This document shows, one piece after another, positions 59,566 to 64,000 of a DNA stretch of 64,000 nt. The position numbers and the translations under genes are program-made. Numbering within the stretch: position 1 is the stretch's first letter; every line of letters begins with the position of its first letter. The notes below the pieces were generated by a model. It worked only from the letters and a program-made list of their open reading frames with translations, searched no databases and was not told the DNA's origin. The stretch is from Sparassis latifolia. Lineage: Eukaryota > Basidiomycota > Agaricomycetes > Polyporales > Sparassidaceae. The stretch is from contig CM031554.1 of the NCBI GenBank assembly GCA_018466975.1, positions 248,001-312,000 on the forward strand, read 5' to 3'.

Positions 59566-59804
59566 TGTTGGAAAGTAGCGCCCAAATTTCTGGAGCTCCA
59601 GAAATTGGGGAGCGCCCAAGGGCAGACAAGCCGAGGGCATGATTACAAAGAAAGACAAAGAAGGAAATTTGCTTATATAAAGTGGAGCGTCTAGAACTGT
59701 ATATATACAGAAATCTATTTTAGGATGCGGAATCACACACCCCGACGCATCTTGACCCGCCATCACTACCTTCCTATTTGGGAACTAAGGCGTGATTTCT
59801 AACA
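59566..59804 (+). repeat. Copia-type 5' LTR (239 bp)
   Basis: Starts TGTTGG and ends CTAACA; includes TATATAAA near 59674 and a palindrome centred on GGAGCTCC at about 59596. The 3' LTR is out of the window, so the left boundary is inferred from the terminal motif. Confidence 0.6.
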
Positions 59805-59819
59805 GGTTATGAGCCCCGG
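59805..59819 (+). other. Copia-type primer binding site
   Basis: GGTTATGAGCCCCGG directly after the LTR, similar to the GGTTATCAGAGC-type tRNA-complementary sites of copia elements. The tRNA identity was not checked. Confidence 0.45.
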
Positions 59820-59883
59820 CTCTAGCCAATAAATACTCGGATAACAACAGCCCCTATTGTGGCTACAAAAAATTGTTACCCCC

Positions 59884-61120
59884 TTACTAGTACAAGAACA
59901 AATAATGTCGACCAGCGCTGATAATACGAGCAATAGCAATGCTTACCGGATCCCGCTCCTGAAGGAAGACAATTGGCTCGCGTGGAAACGCCGCGTCGAG
60001 GCCATCCTTAATGATAAGGGTCTCCAGGAGTATGTGACCGGAAAGACACCGAAGCCGCAGCCGAGTAATGACCCGGCCAATAGGGCAGCGAGAGAGGCGG
60101 AGATTAGCGCCTGGGGAGAGAAGGACCTCAAGGCCCAGAACGTAATTGTGCTATCGCTGGGAGATTCCCAGATGGTGCACATCGCTGGAGCCGAGACGGC
60201 ATGGGCCATGTGGGAGCAGCTTCGCACAGTCAAGGAACAGCGTGGACAGCATGGGATTCTTGTGCTGTGCTGGCGTTTTTACCGGATGCAAGCCAAGGAA
60301 GAAGACAATATCTCCAGTCACATCACACAGCTACGACAGATCCAGGAACAACTCCACCTAATGGGGAAGGTTGTTTCTGACGAGGATTTCTGGCTCATTC
60401 TGGCTACCTCATTACCGGAGAGCTGGGACTCTTTCCTCAGCTCTTACTTTGGCGCCGTGGGTGGCAATGTTGGCGCAGAAGGTGCTGACAATGTGCGCCC
60501 TTAGCTTACATCACAAGAATTGATTGCCATCATTCTTGATGAAAATAGGTGAAGGCACGAGCGTGGCGAGCGCGGTCAATCCTCGGACCAAGCCATGGTT
60601 GCCAAAGGAAAGAAGCGCCCCTTCGGGGAATACAAAAAATGTTCGATCTGCGGAAAGCCGGGACATCTTGATAATGAGTGTCGGCACCGCGACAAGGTCA
60701 AATGTATGAATTGCGGAAAATTCGGGCATAAGGCCACGGATTGTTGGGCCAAAGGCGACGGCAAAGCCGGACAGGGCCTGCTGATGAAGCGGCAAAAGAC
60801 GGAATGTGCTTATGAAGCACGCGAGGTCGAACTGAAAGAGGATGAGGCAAAAATAGCCTACGATAATGATAGCGACACTGTATCTCTCGGATCTGATGGT
60901 GAAATTGCTTCTTTCTATGAGTGGTTTGCCGACTCCGGGACAACTTCGCACATTACAAATCGTCGTGAAGTCTTCGCGACCTATCAGGCGCTCGAAGATC
61001 ACGCGATCACGGGCATCGGACCGCAACCAACACAGGCATTGGGCCGCGGTACGGTCAATGTCGAAAGTGAAGTAAGAGACCGGAAAGTGAAATTCCGTCT
61101 CCACGGTGTACTGTATGCAC
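59884..61120 (+). pseudogene. Copia gag-protease, two nonsense codons, truncated by insertion
   Basis: One continuous frame from MSTSADNTSNS. A gag_UBN2-like domain (YRIPLLKEDNWLAWKRRVEA, then WAMWEQLRTVKEQ and LGKVV-like MGKVVSDEDFWLILATSLP), two zinc knuckles CSICGKPGHLDNEC and CMNCGKFGHKATDC, then the protease core WFADSGTTSHITNRREVF with the DSG catalytic triad. TAG at 60502-60504 and TGA at 60550-60552 interrupt the frame before the knuckles; the second sits where CGA (Arg) would fit (DENR*RHERG). The protease ends at FRLHGVLYA, where the gypsy LTR starts. In copia elements this polyprotein forms the particle shell and matures it; here it cannot be made whole. Confidence 0.8.
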
Positions 61121-61761
61121 TGTTACAACGCTCCTCACTTGTGGCACGTCTTTTCTTTTTCTTTTCCTTGTTCCCTTTACATTACCAGACCAAGTGATCC
61201 AACACGTGACTCATCGGAGCGCAACCTCCGATTCTTTATCCAGGTGTCCAGAACCCCTAGTCTAGGGCTACACCGGATCCAACTCCGGACCTTCTTCTTA
61301 TCGCACATGCAAGACGTGCATGTATGCCTCATCTTTACCTCGTTCTGATACACGACTCGTTATCCCCATTAGTACTGATTATATCTCACGACCTTACTCA
61401 GCTTTCTCATACATATTACTTCCTCGCTGTTACCCTGCTCTGATATTGTTTCACCTTGTCTAGCCAATGAACGATTCCGCATTACTGCGTAGTACTGCGG
61501 ATGCCTTTTGTATAAGTAAACGACCTGGTCGAGCTGGATCCCCATCTCGACCTGGTTACCATTAAACCAGCTTTTCACTTGTCTTTGACTGAGATCGACC
61601 GTCAGTAGCAGACAGCTACTACGAGTCATAAGAACGAACTCTGATCGACCTTCAGTGCGAGGACATCGCCAGAAGTGTCACTCGAACGGATTTGTGTCTT
61701 AGACTAAGACCTTGTCTCGTGACGACTCGACTAGACGCTCGTGTTTCGCTGCCGCATAACA
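61121..61761 (+). repeat. Gypsy-type 5' LTR (641 bp)
   Basis: TGTTACAACGCTCC at the start resembles TGTTACAAAGCTCC of the 818-bp LTR. TATAAG at 61511; inverted repeat GGTCGAG (61527-61533) and CTCGACC (61546-61552) around the predicted start site. Confidence 0.8.
61544..61553 (+). promoter_or_regulatory. Predicted RNA 5' end / self-primer segment
   Basis: ATCTCGACCT, about 32 bases after TATAAG, complementary over 10 bases to AGGTCGAGAT at 61764-61773. Confidence 0.6.
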
Positions 61762-61763
61762 TT

Positions 61764-61773
61764 AGGTCGAGAT
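61764..61773 (+). other. Putative primer binding site (self-primed)
   Basis: AGGTCGAGAT, two bases after the LTR end, the same spacing as in the 9132 element. Confidence 0.6.
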
Positions 61774-62102
61774 CTTATTACTCTCTGTGACTTCCTAGAG
61801 TCTAACAACGAACTACCGACCGGACCGAACCTTGAAGACTGAACGATACACCCGATTCGATTGCTAAAGCACCGTTTGAGATTACTCTGTAATTGAGATA
61901 GCTGAAGGGATAGACTGATCACTCATCTTCGGAGAGGGGTCTGTCCGAGAGACCAATAGGCCGAGGAGGCTGAGGTAATCACTTGAGCAATCAGCAAATA
62001 GGTGTATCAGTTTGAAGACAGAAGACACTCTATGGGCTTGTTAGCCGACGACGAACGAACCCACTTAGTTAAGGATGGTGTGCAGTCTACGTGTAGACAT
62101 AG

Positions 62103-63461
62103 GCCACACAGAAGAATTTATCCACGCTGGATTTTAACTACATCAACCCGACCGCTCTTCCAGAGCAGTACCGCGAGCACCTCCCATCCCAAGCGGAGTG
62201 GAGCACAGAACGAAACGCACATTTCATAGGAGGAAGGCCTGTATTCATCAGGCCAGACAATCACAACTTCGACTACTCCCCACAGGAATTTGAAAGGACA
62301 CTTCCCCATAATCTTGGTGGAATAGTGCTCCAGCACATCGCAGACAGCGGTATAACGACCTCCTATCCAGGAGAAAGACCAGACGCCCCTTGGAACCCCC
62401 CTGCCCAGAATCCTGCACCCCAACCGACTCTTGCACCAATCGTACCCGATTACATACCACCGATGGCTACAGTTACCATGGTCGAAGGACGTCACCATGT
62501 TAGCCAGAAGGAACTTGGTTTTAGAAAACCTGAGATCTTCAACGGTTCAGATCGTTCGAAGCTTAGGGAATTTATAAACCAATGCAAGAACTACATGGCC
62601 GGAAATAGCCATGTCTACCAGGAGGACAATCAGAAGATCGCATTCGTGCTATCGCACATGCAAGGAGGAACAGCAGGATCATGGGCACAGAGCTTCATAG
62701 AAACGGAACTCACCAATGACGACTTCCTTTCTTATGGGAGTTGGAGAGACTTCATTGCGAGTGTGAACAAAGCATTTGGCGATGAAAATATTGAAGAAAC
62801 TGCTCGTACCTTGCTGCGTAACATCAAGCAAGGAACTCGTACTGCGGACGACTACATTGCCGAATTCCGATCGCTTGAATCCAAGGCGAAATTAGAAGAT
62901 GCCGGAAATATCGAGTATTTCAAGTGGGGGCTTAACGACCCACTCCGACAAAGGATATATGGGATGGAAAGCATGCCCAAGACACTTGACAAGTGGTACG
63001 AATACGCCTCGCGGTTTGATAACCAATGGAGATCTGCTCAGATCTTCAAGCGAGGAGCCACTACGACGACGCGAGGAAAGGGCCGATCTATCCATCGTCC
63101 CTACTACTCGGCTTCTGCAAAGGATCCAAACGCGATGGATGTTGATCGTGTCAATATCTCGCGCTTATCCCCGGACGAGCGACAGAAGAGAATAAAAGAA
63201 GGATTATGTTTCCTATGCGGAAAGAAGGGCCATATAGCCAACGACAGACAATTTCACCCCCAGTCTGGAAGTTTCACCCGTGCTAGAACGATACAGCCCG
63301 GGTTAGACACAGACATGATCACATGGATCAAGAAGATGCGAGAAGACCTCGCACAGAAGAAGGAGACATCGAAGGAAGAAACCAGAGAGGAACAGATCGC
63401 CTATGTGCGAAACGTCTTCAACGACATGACTGATGAAGAACGAACCCAATTGGGTTTTTGA
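62103..63461 (+). CDS. Gypsy-type gag (capsid-nucleocapsid) protein
   Basis: The frame is open from just after a stop at 62100-62102 to TGA at 63459-63461. No ATG occurs before the one at 62463, and residues upstream ([20 protein letters not shown]) look coding, so the true start may be upstream through a splice or a lost codon. Retrotrans_gag-like region: [82 protein letters not shown]. The zinc knuckle [14 protein letters not shown] has Arg where the last Cys is expected. The stop directly follows a G GGT TTT heptamer. Gag packages the element RNA in virus-like particles. Confidence 0.8.
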   Translation, partial: ATQKNLSTLDFNYINPTALPEQYREHLPSQAEWSTERNAHFIGGRPVFIRPDNHNFDYSPQEFERTLPHNLGGIVLQHIADSGITTSYPGERPDAPWNPPAQNPAPQPTLAPIVPDYIPPMATVTMVEGRHHVSQKELGFRKPEIFNGSDRSKLREFINQCKNYMAGNSHVYQEDNQKIAFVLSHMQGGTAGSWAQSFIETELTNDDFLSYGSWRDFIASVNKAFGDENIEETARTLLRNIKQGTRTADDYIAEFRSLESKAKLEDAGNIEYFKWGLNDPLRQRIYGMESMPKTLDKWYEYASRFDNQWRSAQIFKRGATTTTRGKGRSIHRPYYSASAKDPNAMDVDRVNISRLSPDERQKRIKEGLCFLCGKKGHIANDRQFHPQSGSFTRARTIQPGLDTDMITWIKKMREDLAQKKETSKEETREEQIAYVRNVFNDMTDEERTQLGF

Positions 63462-63466
63462 GATGA

Positions 63467-64000
<534 letters not shown>

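Larger units (their letters stand above)
59566..61120 (+). mobile_element. Copia-type LTR retrotransposon, 5' part, interrupted
   Basis: A short LTR (TGTTGG...CTAACA), a primer-site-like GGTTATGAGCCCCGG, a UBN2-type gag, two zinc knuckles and the start of the aspartic protease. It stops at 61120, where the gypsy-type LTR begins. The remaining pol and 3' LTR must lie beyond the insertion, outside the window. Confidence 0.8.

Overview
The window looks like nuclear DNA of a mushroom-forming fungus (Agaricomycetes, perhaps Polyporales; inferred). Genes carry short introns of about 50 bases with GT..AG ends. It holds lineage-expanded basidiomycete families (DUF6535 membrane proteins, F-box proteins, an HCE/CxxC deaminase-like protein, a multicopy repeat-associated family), two secreted or GPI-anchored six-hairpin glycosidase-like enzymes, a secreted type B carboxylesterase, and several kinds of transposable element. 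No tRNA, rRNA or CRISPR array was recognised.

Layout. 0-9 kb is a graveyard of mobile or repeat-associated genes: an acidic gene end at the left edge, a kinase-like (APH) pseudogene, a large broken minus-strand gene (1617-7400) whose exon is split by a 1,434-bp inverted-repeat element (4002-5435, 10-bp target duplication), and a divergent broken plus-strand gene (7594-8966). 9132-14331 is a complete but coding-poor LTR element with 818-bp near-identical LTRs and a TGACA target duplication. 15.9-26.9 kb holds an F-box pseudogene, glycosidase copy 1 (minus), a GC-rich geneless stretch, F-box gene A and another F-box remnant. 27.7-36.7 kb holds the deaminase-like gene and two DUF6535 genes. 37374-38100 is a 727-bp element with an 8-bp target duplication. 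39.3-45.6 kb holds glycosidase copy 2 (plus) and F-box gene B, the second copy of the glycosidase/F-box locus. 46.8-59.1 kb holds two more DUF6535 genes, the carboxylesterase and a DUF6535 remnant. 59.6-64 kb holds the 5' part of a copia-type element interrupted inside its protease region by a gypsy-type element that runs off the window.

The main observation is a conserved, covarying self-complementarity in the two gypsy-like LTR elements. The predicted RNA 5' end, about 30 bases after a TATA box, is complementary to the presumed primer binding site just after the LTR. Both sides differ between the elements in a compensatory way, as expected for self-primed reverse transcription of the Tf1/sushi type. 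In the 9-14 kb element the unit carrying that site is amplified as 93-bp tandem repeats.

Reading frames and exon joins were worked out by hand. For the deaminase-like gene, the four DUF6535 genes, both glycosidases and the carboxylesterase the exon lengths sum to a multiple of three and the protein reads continuously across the joins. Family names rest on motif recognition, not on searches.
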